From: Paludibaculum fermentans_A
GTDB lineage: Bacteria; Acidobacteriota; Terriglobia; Bryobacterales; Bryobacteraceae
Reading direction: 5' to 3'
DNA: 64,000 bases
NCBI RefSeq assembly: GCF_051172195.1
Contig: NZ_JBPJAQ010000001.1
Coordinates: forward strand, 4,836,001-4,900,000
Position 1 is the first letter of the stretch. Each line of letters opens with the position of its first letter. Shown piece by piece: positions 14,982-23,597 of this stretch. The notes beneath the pieces are model-generated. The model saw only the letters and a list, made by a program, of their open reading frames with translations, was not told the origin of the DNA and did no database searches. The translations under genes and the position numbers were made by a program.

Positions 14982-17638
14982 TGGGCGCCACCTCCCGAGA
15001 CCAGATCGATTTGAATGGCGACGACCGTGACGTCGTCCACGGCATCGGCTTCTCTCGGATGGCGTCGCCAGGCGTCCAGGATGGCCGAACCGACGGCCCT
15101 TGCGCCCTCTGCCGCTTTGGCGGCCACAAGATCGAGGAAGCGGTAACCAAAGGGCTCCCCCACCATGACGTGGTCTTCCGTGAGGCCGTCGGAGACGAGC
15201 ACAAGAATGTCGCCGTCGTCGACCTCGACCGCATATTCCTCAAACCAGGGAGTGGGCTCAGGTTGCTGTGTGGCGCTGTTCAGCAGGTTGCCGGCGAGGG
15301 GCAAAAGTTCGCACGCGCCCCGCTTGCGCGAGTAGTGCACCGGATTCGGATGGCCTGCGTTGGCCAACCGGACGACGTGCCGCTTGGGGTCGACGGCGAT
15401 GCACTGCATGGAGATTCTTCGGAAGTAGGCGTAGGGGGCGATCATGCCGTCCATGGCAGCGAGCACGGCGCCGAGGTCGCGGCAGTTGCCTTCCAGCACC
15501 AGTTGACGGAACAGGTTGCCCATGAAGCGCGCGACGAAGGCGCTTTTGAAGCCGAGGCTGGGAGCGTCGCCAATGGCGAGAAAGAGGCGTTGCTCCTGGG
15601 TGACGACCTCGAAGAAATCCGCCGGGACCTCCGCCTTGGGGAGGATTCCCACGTAGATGTCGAGGCCGGCGGCATCGGCGATGAACGGTTCCAGCAGTTG
15701 GGTCCGGAAGGCGAGGGGGCCGGAGCGGTAGGGCTGGAGCGTGTTGGCGACGTGGGCCATCGCCTCTTCGCCGATCACGCCACGCAGAGACTCCACCAGT
15801 TCGACGCAGTGTGCAATGACGCCGGGATCACGGCGTTCCAGCAGCGAGCGGGTGAGCAGTTCCAGGCTCTCCAGGGCAGAGTAACCGAGCAGCCGCACGG
15901 CTTTGGTGAGGAACGACTCGTCTACCACTTCCACCAACCGCTGCTGGGCTCCGGCCTCGTACAGGTGGTGGGCCAGGGAGTGGTAGCGGTAGGAATTGGC
16001 CGGATTTCCGGGCTGTTCCAGCCATTCGGCCAACCGCCGGTGCGCTTCGCGGAGTTCATCCTCATAGAGCAGGGCGCGGCGCACGAATTGATGGAAGGAG
16101 GCGTGGTAGAAGCCGTAGCCCTCCTCGCCGTCGAGGAGGAAGGGCAGGATGGGCCGGATGGCCGTCTCGTCGATGGCTCGCTGCGTGGCTCCGGTGATCT
16201 GGCTGAGGTCCCGGAGGGAGAGCGTTTTGCGGGCTACAGACAGCAGCCCCAGGATACTGCTCAGCAAAGTATTGCCGGCGGCGAGGCTGCGGGTGGCGGC
16301 GCGATAGAAGCCCTCGATGGAGGTGGGCAGCTTCGTGAGGTCGAACGAAGGATTTGCGCGGAACTGGTCGAGTACGGCCTGGAGGTAGAGCGGATTGCCC
16401 TGGGCGGCCTCAGCGATGCGCTCCAACTCGGCTGCGGTGGTGCCGGGCCGGCTGCGCAGGATGATGGCCTGCATCACCTCGAGGCTGAGCGGGTGGAGGG
16501 TGAAGACCTCGTGGGGCAGGGAAAACAGGCGCTGCCGGAGGCGCCCGAGGAGATAGCCGGGCCTGGAAGTGAGCACGACGAAGACGCCGTTGGGGAGGGT
16601 CTCGGCGGGCAGGAAGGGTGGATCGGGAGCGTTTTCGGGCAGTTCGTCGAGGGCATCGACGACCAGGACGAGTCCGCCCTGTTGGGCGGAGCTGCGCCGC
16701 AGACAATCCTCGAACGCCTTGGTCAGGGTGGCGAGCGATTCCGAATGGAGGGCTTCGCTGCAGGGCGGGTCCAGTTGGGCGAGGAGGGAGAGCAGGATGA
16801 GGCGCGGCTCGTCGCGGCCGCCCATGCGGTTGATGAAGTGGTGGGCGTAATGGCCTGAGGAAATGATGCGGCAGGCGAGCGCGGTCTTGCCCTGGCCGGG
16901 ACTGCCGCAGATGACGAAGTAGCCGCGGCGGTGTTCCTGGCGAAAGGCCTCAAACGCCTGCAGGGTTTCCTCGCCGCCGATGTAGGTGTGCGCGCGCTCG
17001 GCGATGATGCCGGCCTGTACGGAGAAGTAGGCGTCGCCGATGGCCGGTTTCTGAATCGCAGGGGCGGTGGGTGGCGGAGCGAGGGGCGGCAGGGCCGACG
17101 CGAGAGGGTAAGTCCTGCGGATATAGGCGGTGAGGTGGCGGCGCAGGGCGGCCTCGAATTTGCCGGCCCCGAGGTAGGGCCACCAGAGCCCTTCCTTGGG
17201 GAACTCCTCCTGAAACTGGAGCACCTTGCCCCACTGGTCCGCCTCTGACTTATTGCGGGGTTTGTAGGCTTTCTGATTGAAGTAGACCATCACCTGCGGC
17301 CTGCCCTGGCGGCGCCAGCCGGCGATGGCGTTGCGGATCTCGTGCTCGGTCCCGGAGGCGGCGTCGTTGACGGGGGTGCCGAAGCGTTTCCAGAAGAGGC
17401 CGATCAGCAGCTCGCAGTCCTCGATGCTGAGGACGCTATCGATGAGGTACTGGGGGCCATCCACGTGGAAGCCGGGATAGGCATCGGTTTCCCAGCGCAC
17501 GGCTTCGAGGCGGAGGTTTCGATCGACGCAGATGGAGCGGTTAATTTCCTCGAGTACAGCCGGGACGAGGTCCCGTTCCTTTTGTACGTCGCCTGGCGAG
17601 GCGACAACTACACGCAGGATCCGCGGCGTTTCGGCCAT
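14978..17638 (-). CDS. DUF4062-NACHT NTPase-SpoIIE/PP2C phosphatase fusion
   Basis: 886 residues. Residues 5-110 match the DUF4062 fold (RILRVVVASPGDVQKERDLV), often found at the N-terminus of STAND ATPases. The NTPase core has Walker A GSPGQGKT at 245-252, Walker B LVLVVDALDE near 323-332 and a sensor-type TSRP near 357, followed by winged-helix and helical segments to about residue 650. The C-terminus (about 655-880) is a SpoIIE-type PP2C phosphatase: GDAPSLGFKSA (metal Asp691), SDGLTE and DDVTVVAI supply the metal ligands. The start at 17638 (MAETPR) begins the DUF4062 fold exactly; the longer frame to 17869 crosses a regulatory region. It probably senses a ligand by NTP-dependent oligomerisation and dephosphorylates the STAS partner. 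Confidence 0.85.
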   Translation of the reverse strand: MAETPRILRVVVASPGDVQKERDLVPAVLEEINRSICVDRNLRLEAVRWETDAYPGFHVDGPQYLIDSVLSIEDCELLIGLFWKRFGTPVNDAASGTEHEIRNAIAGWRRQGRPQVMVYFNQKAYKPRNKSEADQWGKVLQFQEEFPKEGLWWPYLGAGKFEAALRRHLTAYIRRTYPLASALPPLAPPPTAPAIQKPAIGDAYFSVQAGIIAERAHTYIGGEETLQAFEAFRQEHRRGYFVICGSPGQGKTALACRIISSGHYAHHFINRMGGRDEPRLILLSLLAQLDPPCSEALHSESLATLTKAFEDCLRRSSAQQGGLVLVVDALDELPENAPDPPFLPAETLPNGVFVVLTSRPGYLLGRLRQRLFSLPHEVFTLHPLSLEVMQAIILRSRPGTTAAELERIAEAAQGNPLYLQAVLDQFRANPSFDLTKLPTSIEGFYRAATRSLAAGNTLLSSILGLLSVARKTLSLRDLSQITGATQRAIDETAIRPILPFLLDGEEGYGFYHASFHQFVRRALLYEDELREAHRRLAEWLEQPGNPANSYRYHSLAHHLYEAGAQQRLVEVVDESFLTKAVRLLGYSALESLELLTRSLLERRDPGVIAHCVELVESLRGVIGEEAMAHVANTLQPYRSGPLAFRTQLLEPFIADAAGLDIYVGILPKAEVPADFFEVVTQEQRLFLAIGDAPSLGFKSAFVARFMGNLFRQLVLEGNCRDLGAVLAAMDGMIAPYAYFRRISMQCIAVDPKRHVVRLANAGHPNPVHYSRKRGACELLPLAGNLLNSATQQPEPTPWFEEYAVEVDDGDILVLVSDGLTEDHVMVGEPFGYRFLDLVAAKAAEGARAVGSAILDAWRRHPREADAVDDVTVVAIQIDLVSGGGAQ

Positions 17639-17949
17639 AGGCGCTTGGACCACCTTACCATCGGTGCGCGCGTTTTCGAGGGGTGAGGCGCTTTTTCCAG
17701 TACAAGTTTGGGTGGATTCGATCAGTGTCGTGTCAAGCCGCCGACACTGAGCGGGCCGCAGTTTGACGTGTGACACGAGCCCATCCGCGAACAGGGCACA
17801 AGTCCTTTCGTTTGAGTCGGAAGTCGCGTGCCAGCGATTGGCGGGCGATTTGCACCCTTGGTGAACCACGACTCAAAGAAAGACCGGACGGCCCGAGAGG
17901 CTCGCCTCTCGGATGGGCCAGTGCCGCACACGTGGAAGGAGGCTAATTC
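17639..17949. promoter_or_regulatory. Divergent regulatory region with 9-bp inverted repeat and leader hairpin
   Basis: 311 bp with no gene. TCAGTGTCG at 17722-17730 and its exact complement at 17742-17750 flank 11 bases, a typical dimeric-repressor site about 85 bp before the NTPase start. A second hairpin, CCGAGAGG-ctcg-CCTCTCGG at 17893-17912, lies 37 bp before the start codon of the 17950 gene and would be in its mRNA leader. No obvious sigma-70 hexamers could be assigned. Confidence 0.5.
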
Positions 17950-18480
17950 ATGGAAGACAACATTCTGGTTCAATCCAGTTTCTCGGCGACGATCCATGCG
18001 CCGATTGAGAAGGTGGATATTCCAACCTGGTGCTTTTCGCTGCCCGAGGCGGAGTACCAGGCCTGCTCACCGGCTCACTGCTCAGCCGGATCCACAATTG
18101 CCCCGGATGGCCGGCGCATGTCGATCAATGTCGAGGTGCTGGGGGGCAGCATGATGGTGCAGCACTATGTCGAGGAGATCGGGCAACCGGACCATCTGCG
18201 GCTGGTTTCGAACTCAGACGTATTCACGCCGGCGGGCCGCACGAAGATTGGGGTGATCTGGGACCTGGCAGTCCGGAAGATCGACGAGCAGACGTGCGAG
18301 TTCACGAACACGGTGGAGAGCTCCTTCACGCCGGAGCTGACGGACTTCCTGGCAAAGCAAGGCATCCCGGTGGACGTGTTCCGGGCCGGTCGCAGACCCA
18401 TTTCAGAGGCCCACAACCACCAGGAGACGCCGCTGTTCGCCAGGAGCATCGAGCGCCATGCATTGCGGAAGGCTGAGTAG
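17950..18480 (+). CDS. SRPBCC-like hypothetical protein
   Basis: 176 residues. There is a strong Shine-Dalgarno (GGAAGGAGG) upstream. The alternating strands (MSINVEVLGGSMMVQHYVEEI and TKIGVIWDLAVRKIDEQ) and short loops resemble START/SRPBCC-fold ligand-binding proteins, but I see no unique motif. It heads a four-gene run with 13-50 bp gaps, ending in enoyl-CoA hydratase, so a role in binding or modifying a hydrophobic metabolite is a reasonable inference. Confidence 0.55.
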   Translation: MEDNILVQSSFSATIHAPIEKVDIPTWCFSLPEAEYQACSPAHCSAGSTIAPDGRRMSINVEVLGGSMMVQHYVEEIGQPDHLRLVSNSDVFTPAGRTKIGVIWDLAVRKIDEQTCEFTNTVESSFTPELTDFLAKQGIPVDVFRAGRRPISEAHNHQETPLFARSIERHALRKAE

Positions 18481-18493
18481 GACCGGAGGAAGC

Positions 18494-19147
18494 ATGGCAC
18501 AACTCAGCTATGAGAAAGCGATCACCGGACTTCTCGTGATCGACCCCTATAACGACTTCCTCTCAGAAGGCGGCAAGGTGTGGGATCGCCTGAAAGGCAT
18601 CGCCGAAGCAAACCAGTGCGTGCCTCACATGAAGCAGGTGCTGGAGGCGTCGCGCCAGGCTGGAATCCGCGTGTTCTACGCAATGCATCACCGGTATCGT
18701 CCGGGTGACTACGAGGACTGGAAGTACATTGCGCCGATCCAGAAGGCGGCGTGGTCGCGCAGGACATTCGAGTACGGCACCTGGGGTGGTGAGTTTCACA
18801 AGGAGTTCGAACCGCAGCCGGGCGATGTTGTGGCTTCGGAGCATTGGTGTTCGAGCGGATTCGCCAGCACGGATCTGGATCTACTGCTCAAGAAGCACGG
18901 CATTCACAAGTTGATCGTCGTGGGTCTGATTGCGCATACGTGCGTGGAGGCGACCGTTCGTTTTGCCGCGGAATTGGGCTACGAGGTCACGATGGTGAAG
19001 GATGCGACGGCGGACTACTCCGAGGTAGAGATGCACGCCGCGCTGGAGGTCAACATCCCCCACTACGCAAGTGCGGTGGTGACGGCGGATGAGATCGTCG
19101 CGGCCATCTCCTCCGCAGCGGGTGTCGAGGCAGCCGCCCGGGCCTGA
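18494..19147 (+). CDS. Isochorismatase-family cysteine hydrolase
   Basis: 217 residues. Asp17 in LLVIDPYND is the catalytic Asp position and Cys150 in LIAHTCVEATVRFA is the nucleophile. The usual Lys of the Asp-Lys-Cys triad (K-x-x-x-S-A-F) appears as His117 in SEHWCSSGF, so either this is a subfamily variant or catalysis differs. Members cleave amides or C-N bonds such as nicotinamide, biuret or N-carbamoyl compounds. The ATG at 18494 follows GGAGGAAGC. It is 13 bp after the previous gene. Confidence 0.8.
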   Translation: MAQLSYEKAITGLLVIDPYNDFLSEGGKVWDRLKGIAEANQCVPHMKQVLEASRQAGIRVFYAMHHRYRPGDYEDWKYIAPIQKAAWSRRTFEYGTWGGEFHKEFEPQPGDVVASEHWCSSGFASTDLDLLLKKHGIHKLIVVGLIAHTCVEATVRFAAELGYEVTMVKDATADYSEVEMHAALEVNIPHYASAVVTADEIVAAISSAAGVEAAARA

Positions 19148-19170
19148 CTAGATCGAGGAAAGGAATCCAC

Positions 19171-20499
19171 ATGAATATCAGGAAGACACCAACTCAAAAC
19201 TGGCGAGGGACGCTGGTGGTGATGGGGGCGATGGGGCTCTGCGCCGCCATCCCCGCGCACTCGCAAACCAGCGGGATCGGGAACCACTATACGGATGCGG
19301 CCGCCGTCAAGACGCGGCCTGACGACACCTCCATCCGTCCCTTCCAGGTACATTTTCCGAAGGAGGCACTGACGGACCTGCGCCGCCGGTTGGCCGCCAC
19401 GCGCTGGCCGGAAGCGGAGACGGTTAACGACCGCTCACAGGGTGTGCCGCTGGCGACGATGAAGAGCCTGGTGCGCTACTGGCAGGGCGGCTACGACTGG
19501 CGCAAAGCGGAGGCGAAGCTGAATGGCCTGCCGCAGTTCGTCACGAGGATCGATGGAGTGGACATCCACTTCATCCATGTGCGCTCGAAGCAGGCCAACG
19601 CCTTGCCGCTGATCATCACGCACGGATGGCCGGGCTCGATCCTCGAGCAGTTGAAGATCGTCGGTCCGCTGACTGATCCGACAGCCAACGGGGGCAAGGC
19701 GGAGGATGCCTTCGATGTGGTGATCCCCTCGTTGCCGGGCTACGGTTTCTCCGGCAAGCCGACGGCGACGGGCTGGGATCCCATCCGGATCGCACGTGCG
19801 TGGACGGTGCTGATGAAGCGCCTGGGCTACACGAGATTCGTCGCGCAGGGCGGCGATTGGGGCAATGCCGTGACGGAGCAGATGGCGCTGCAAGCTCCGC
19901 CGGAGTTGATCGGGATTCACACCAACATGCCCGCCACGCTGCCGGCCGAGATTGCGAATGCCCTGCAATACGGTCAACCGGCGCCCTCCGGCCTCTCCGC
20001 CGAAGAGCAGGGAGCGTGGGATCAGCTTGATTTCTTCTACAAGCACGGCCTGGGCTATGCGCTGGAGATGGCCAACCGGCCGCAGACTTTGTACGGGCTG
20101 GAGGATTCCCCGGCTGGCCTGGCGGCGTGGATGCTGGATCACGACGCGCGCAGCCTCGAGCTGATTGTCCGCGTGTTCGACGGGCAGGCGGAGGGGCTGA
20201 CGCGCGACGACATTCTCGACAACATTACGCTCTACTGGCTGACGAAGACGTCCACCTCTTCCGCCCGGCTGTACTGGGAGAGCAAGCTCGCGTTCTTCGC
20301 CCCCAAAGGGGTCCAGGTGCCGACGGCGGTGAGCGTTTTCCCCGATGAAATCTATGCCGCCCCGAAGAGCTGGACCGAGAAAGCCTATCCCAAGCTGGTC
20401 TACTTCAACCGGCTTCCGAAAGGCGGACATTTCGCGGCATGGGAGCAACCGGAGCTGCTGACGGGGGAGCTGCGTAACGCGTTTCGATCGCTGCGTTAG
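19171..20499 (+). CDS. Exported epoxide hydrolase (alpha/beta hydrolase)
   Basis: 442 residues with a signal peptide (residues 1-31, ending IPAHSQ). The N-terminal epoxide-hydrolase EHN region is FQVHFPKEALTDLRRRL near 58-75. The alpha/beta hydrolase core has the oxyanion loop HGWPGS (151-156), the catalytic nucleophile Asp229 in GGDWGN, and a C-terminal catalytic His at about 420 in GGHFAAWEQPE. It should hydrolyse epoxides to diols in the periplasm or outside. It is 23 bp after the cysteine hydrolase gene. Confidence 0.85.
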   Translation: MNIRKTPTQNWRGTLVVMGAMGLCAAIPAHSQTSGIGNHYTDAAAVKTRPDDTSIRPFQVHFPKEALTDLRRRLAATRWPEAETVNDRSQGVPLATMKSLVRYWQGGYDWRKAEAKLNGLPQFVTRIDGVDIHFIHVRSKQANALPLIITHGWPGSILEQLKIVGPLTDPTANGGKAEDAFDVVIPSLPGYGFSGKPTATGWDPIRIARAWTVLMKRLGYTRFVAQGGDWGNAVTEQMALQAPPELIGIHTNMPATLPAEIANALQYGQPAPSGLSAEEQGAWDQLDFFYKHGLGYALEMANRPQTLYGLEDSPAGLAAWMLDHDARSLELIVRVFDGQAEGLTRDDILDNITLYWLTKTSTSSARLYWESKLAFFAPKGVQVPTAVSVFPDEIYAAPKSWTEKAYPKLVYFNRLPKGGHFAAWEQPELLTGELRNAFRSLR

Positions 20500-20549
20500 T
20501 TGGAGATATCGTCAACCGGTTTGGGTACGTACAAAGAAGGAGGATCAAG

Positions 20550-21365
20550 GTGACATTCGAGAAACTCAACGTCAAACAGGAAGACGCCGTACTGTTCGTG
20601 GAGATCGCGGCTCCCCCGATGAATCTTCTGGGGCCCGAGCTCGTCCGTGACCTGGTTTCCCTCATTCAGCAAGCCGAGCGGGATGAGGGCGTCCAGGTGC
20701 TCGTATTCAAGAGCGCCGACCCGGACTACTTCATCTCCCACGTCGACGTGACGCGGATCAATGAATACCGGGAGCAAGTGGCCAAGATGGAAGGGGCTGA
20801 GTCCCTGGCGCTGCTCTTCCGGCGGCTGAGCATGAGCCGGTTGGTGACGATTGCCCAGATCGAGGGCCGGGTGCGCGCCGTCGGCAGCGAGTTTGTGCTG
20901 GCGTGCGACATGCGTTTTGCGGCTCGCGAGACGGCGCTATTCAGTCAGTTCGAGCCGGCGTTTGGATTGTTGCCCGGCTCGGGCGGAGCCCAACATCTCG
21001 CCCGCCTGCTGGGCCGGGGACGCGCGATGGAGGTATTGCTGAGCGCGGACGATTATGACGCAGACACGGCGGAGCGGTACGGCTGGATCAATCGCGCATT
21101 GCCGGCCGCCGCGCTGGGTGAGTTTGTGGCCTCGCTGGCGCATCGAATTGGCGGGTTTCCGGCGGCCGGCCATGCCGTGGTGAAAGAAAGGGTCAACGCC
21201 GTTGCGCTGGCGCCGGCCGAGGAGTTCAGCCGCGATGGCGATCTCTTCAGTGCGGGGGTCCGCAATCACGAAGCGCAGAGCCTGTTCCAGGCTGCGATGA
21301 AGCGGGGCTTGCAGACGCGGGAAGGTGAACTGTCGTTGACCACGATGCTGGGCCTTGGGCGATGA
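20550..21365 (+). CDS. Enoyl-CoA hydratase/isomerase family protein
   Basis: 271 residues starting at a GTG with a good AAGGAGG site. Crotonase-fold landmarks are APPMNLLGPELVRDL near 19, VFKSADPDYFISHVD near 53 (the loop binding the CoA adenine and acyl group), and the oxyanion-hole block VRAVGSEFVLACDMRFA near 110. The FGLLPGSGGAQHLARLLG stretch near 138 is the standard active-site loop, although the catalytic Glu usually found there is not obvious. It ends the operon that starts at 17950. Its substrate could be an acyl-CoA linked to the epoxide pathway. Confidence 0.8.
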   Translation: MTFEKLNVKQEDAVLFVEIAAPPMNLLGPELVRDLVSLIQQAERDEGVQVLVFKSADPDYFISHVDVTRINEYREQVAKMEGAESLALLFRRLSMSRLVTIAQIEGRVRAVGSEFVLACDMRFAARETALFSQFEPAFGLLPGSGGAQHLARLLGRGRAMEVLLSADDYDADTAERYGWINRALPAAALGEFVASLAHRIGGFPAAGHAVVKERVNAVALAPAEEFSRDGDLFSAGVRNHEAQSLFQAAMKRGLQTREGELSLTTMLGLGR

Positions 21366-21429
21366 GTTGGTGAGAGGCCTAGGGTCGCCTGATACCTCTT
21401 CCAGAACTACCGGAACATAACCCATTCGT

Positions 21430-21459
21430 GAGGATTGTCCCCTTCCGGACACAATTCTC
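21430..21459. terminator. Hairpin after the catabolic operon
   Basis: GAGGATTGT at 21430-21438 pairs with ACAATTCTC at 21451-21459 with one G-T pair. It lies between the hydratase stop and the protease start, with no T-tract after it. It could be a weak terminator or an operator. Confidence 0.3.
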
Positions 21460-21581
21460 GCTTGAGCGATTGGGCGGACACGCTGGCCTCATTGTGAAGG
21501 CCTTTTCCTCACTTAGGAGCAGGTCTATACTGAGCCGGTTCGATGGGCCAAACCGTTAGTACTGGAAGGGAGGGCTTCACA

Positions 21582-23597
21582 GTGACGATTGAAGATTCGA
21601 AGCCGGCCAGGGAGCCGGAACAGACTTCGTCTGCCACAGGCACAGTGGTCGAGGTAGCGGCCCTGGCACCGAAAGCAGTGCGGCGCCGCTCGATCAAGGG
21701 AGTGAGTATCTCGCCCGATGTGCGCGTCAGTTTGTACGCACAAGGGCAATACCTTGCTTCCGACCTGCGCAAACAGCAGGGGTTGCTGGAGTTCCCGGTG
21801 GTTACTTACTACCAGGATCCGCTCGATGAGGACAAGTCCCCTGAAGCTGTCTTCAACCTGAAGACGTTGGTGAACTGGGAACCGGGCCTGCTGGACGGCC
21901 CCACCAGCGCCCGATTCGCGGTGGTGGACTATGACGGTGATACCGGCAAGCTGGAGCCGCCTGCACGGTGGATGTCGACCGATTCTTTCGAGGGTTACCT
22001 GGGCGCCGATGGAGCGCCGCTGGACCAGCACAAGGCCAAGACGTTTGCGTTTCATCAGGTGAACGTGTGGGCGATTGTGCAGCGCACGCTGGCGTTTTTC
22101 GAAGACGGAAACGCGCTGGGACGAAGAATCCCATGGGCTTTCGAGGGGAACCGCCTGATTGTGGTGCCGCACGCCGGCTATGGCCAGAACGCCTTCTACG
22201 ACAGGCAGAGCAAATCGCTGCAGTTCTACTACTTCGACGACGGAGAGAAGACAGTCTATACGTGCCTCTCCACCGACATCGTGAGCCATGAGTTCGGGCA
22301 CGCGGTGCTGGATGGCATACGCCCGTATTTCAACGAGAGCAGCTCCCTGGAGACGGCGGCGTTTCACGAATTCATCGGTGACCAGACCGCGATCCTGCAA
22401 ACACTGTTGATAGAGAAGCTGCGGCAGGAGGAGGCGGATAAGACGGCCGGCGACTTCTCCAAAGCAACGACCATTTCGTCGATCGCCGAGCAGTTCGGAA
22501 AGGCCGTTGAAGACAGGCCGTACCTGAGGACCGCGAACAACGAACTCAAGATGTCGAACAAGGCCGGCACATCGGATCCGCATAGCTTATCCGAGGTGCT
22601 CACAGGCGCGATGTTCCAGATCCTGAGACAACTGGCTGAGCACTACATGAAAGTAGAGGCGGAGGATCCGGCACAGCCGGGCAAACGGAAGCGCAAACCG
22701 AGCACGCCGCGGCAGGCGTTCTGGGATGCGACGGTCCGCATGCAACATCTGTCGATTCAGCCCCTGGACCTGCTGCCGCCCGTGGAGGTGCGGTTTCGCG
22801 ATTACGCCAGGGCGGTCTGCCGTTCGCAGCAACTGGCTGACCCGCTGGACCCGGAAGGCTACTACGGGATGTTGCTGGAGGTTTTCCGGGACCGGGAAAT
22901 CCTGACGCAGGCCGAGGTCGACGAACTGAAGGCGCCCACGTATCTGACTGACCGCCTGCCGTTCGCGATCCGTCCCAATATCGACAACATCGCGCGTTCG
23001 CGGGCCGCCGCCTACCGTTTTCTGGACGACAATCGCGAGACGCTGCTGATCCCCGCGCACCAGGATCTTCTGGTGGCGGACCTTTACGACGCGAAGAAGC
23101 GCGGCCGGCAGAACGAGCCGTTACCGCGGCAGATTGTGGTGCAGTACGTGTGGCGGGAGGAGGTGCTGCTGGAAGGCGAACGGTTTGGGCCATACAGCGG
23201 GAAGTACACGACGATGCTGTGCGGAGGCACGCTCGTGTTTGACGACAACGGAATCACGCTGGCCTGGACCGTGAAGCCGGGCTCGGTTCCTTACGGAGGA
23301 AAGCGGGAGCGCAGCGGCCAGTTGAAGGAACGGTGGGACAAGGCGGTGGCGGAGGGGGCCGAGAGGCGGAAGGAGCTGCTGGACGAGGTGGCGCGGCAAA
23401 TTGCGCTGGGCCGGGTGGGCTCCATTGTGGGTTCCGAGAAGGGCCTGCTGGCGTCGCACGTTCCGCCGGTGACGGCTGAACTGGAGGGTGAGAGCCAGGT
23501 GCGATTCCACATCTCTCCGCACTTGAATCTGTCCCAGGATTCAGACCAGGAACACGAAGATGCATCAGGAGGACGCCAATGGCAGATAAGCTGTTGA
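21582..23597 (+). CDS. Gluzincin-type metalloprotease-like protein
   Basis: 671 residues from a GTG at 21582 that has a strong GGAAGGGAGG site seven bases upstream; an ATG at 21543 has no such site. There is no signal peptide. A zinc-binding HEFGHAVLDG lies near residue 235, followed about 25 residues later by AAFHEFIGDQTA, whose Glu is placed like the third ligand of M4-type proteases (NESxSD). The remaining 380 residues have no motif I recognise. It ends 19 bp inside the next gene, so the two are coupled. It may be a cytoplasmic, regulated protease; its target is unknown. Confidence 0.65.
   Translation: MTIEDSKPAREPEQTSSATGTVVEVAALAPKAVRRRSIKGVSISPDVRVSLYAQGQYLASDLRKQQGLLEFPVVTYYQDPLDEDKSPEAVFNLKTLVNWEPGLLDGPTSARFAVVDYDGDTGKLEPPARWMSTDSFEGYLGADGAPLDQHKAKTFAFHQVNVWAIVQRTLAFFEDGNALGRRIPWAFEGNRLIVVPHAGYGQNAFYDRQSKSLQFYYFDDGEKTVYTCLSTDIVSHEFGHAVLDGIRPYFNESSSLETAAFHEFIGDQTAILQTLLIEKLRQEEADKTAGDFSKATTISSIAEQFGKAVEDRPYLRTANNELKMSNKAGTSDPHSLSEVLTGAMFQILRQLAEHYMKVEAEDPAQPGKRKRKPSTPRQAFWDATVRMQHLSIQPLDLLPPVEVRFRDYARAVCRSQQLADPLDPEGYYGMLLEVFRDREILTQAEVDELKAPTYLTDRLPFAIRPNIDNIARSRAAAYRFLDDNRETLLIPAHQDLLVADLYDAKKRGRQNEPLPRQIVVQYVWREEVLLEGERFGPYSGKYTTMLCGGTLVFDDNGITLAWTVKPGSVPYGGKRERSGQLKERWDKAVAEGAERRKELLDEVARQIALGRVGSIVGSEKGLLASHVPPVTAELEGESQVRFHISPHLNLSQDSDQEHEDASGGRQWQISC

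Noticed and set aside
14981..16858. 625-codon rightward frame opposite the NACHT-phosphatase gene
   Set aside because: Low-complexity Gly/Glu/Val composition and antisense to a protein with clear motifs.
17639..17869. Longer N-terminus of the NACHT-phosphatase protein
   Set aside because: The extra 77 residues show no fold, cover an inverted repeat, and the DUF4062 domain begins right after the ATG at 17638.
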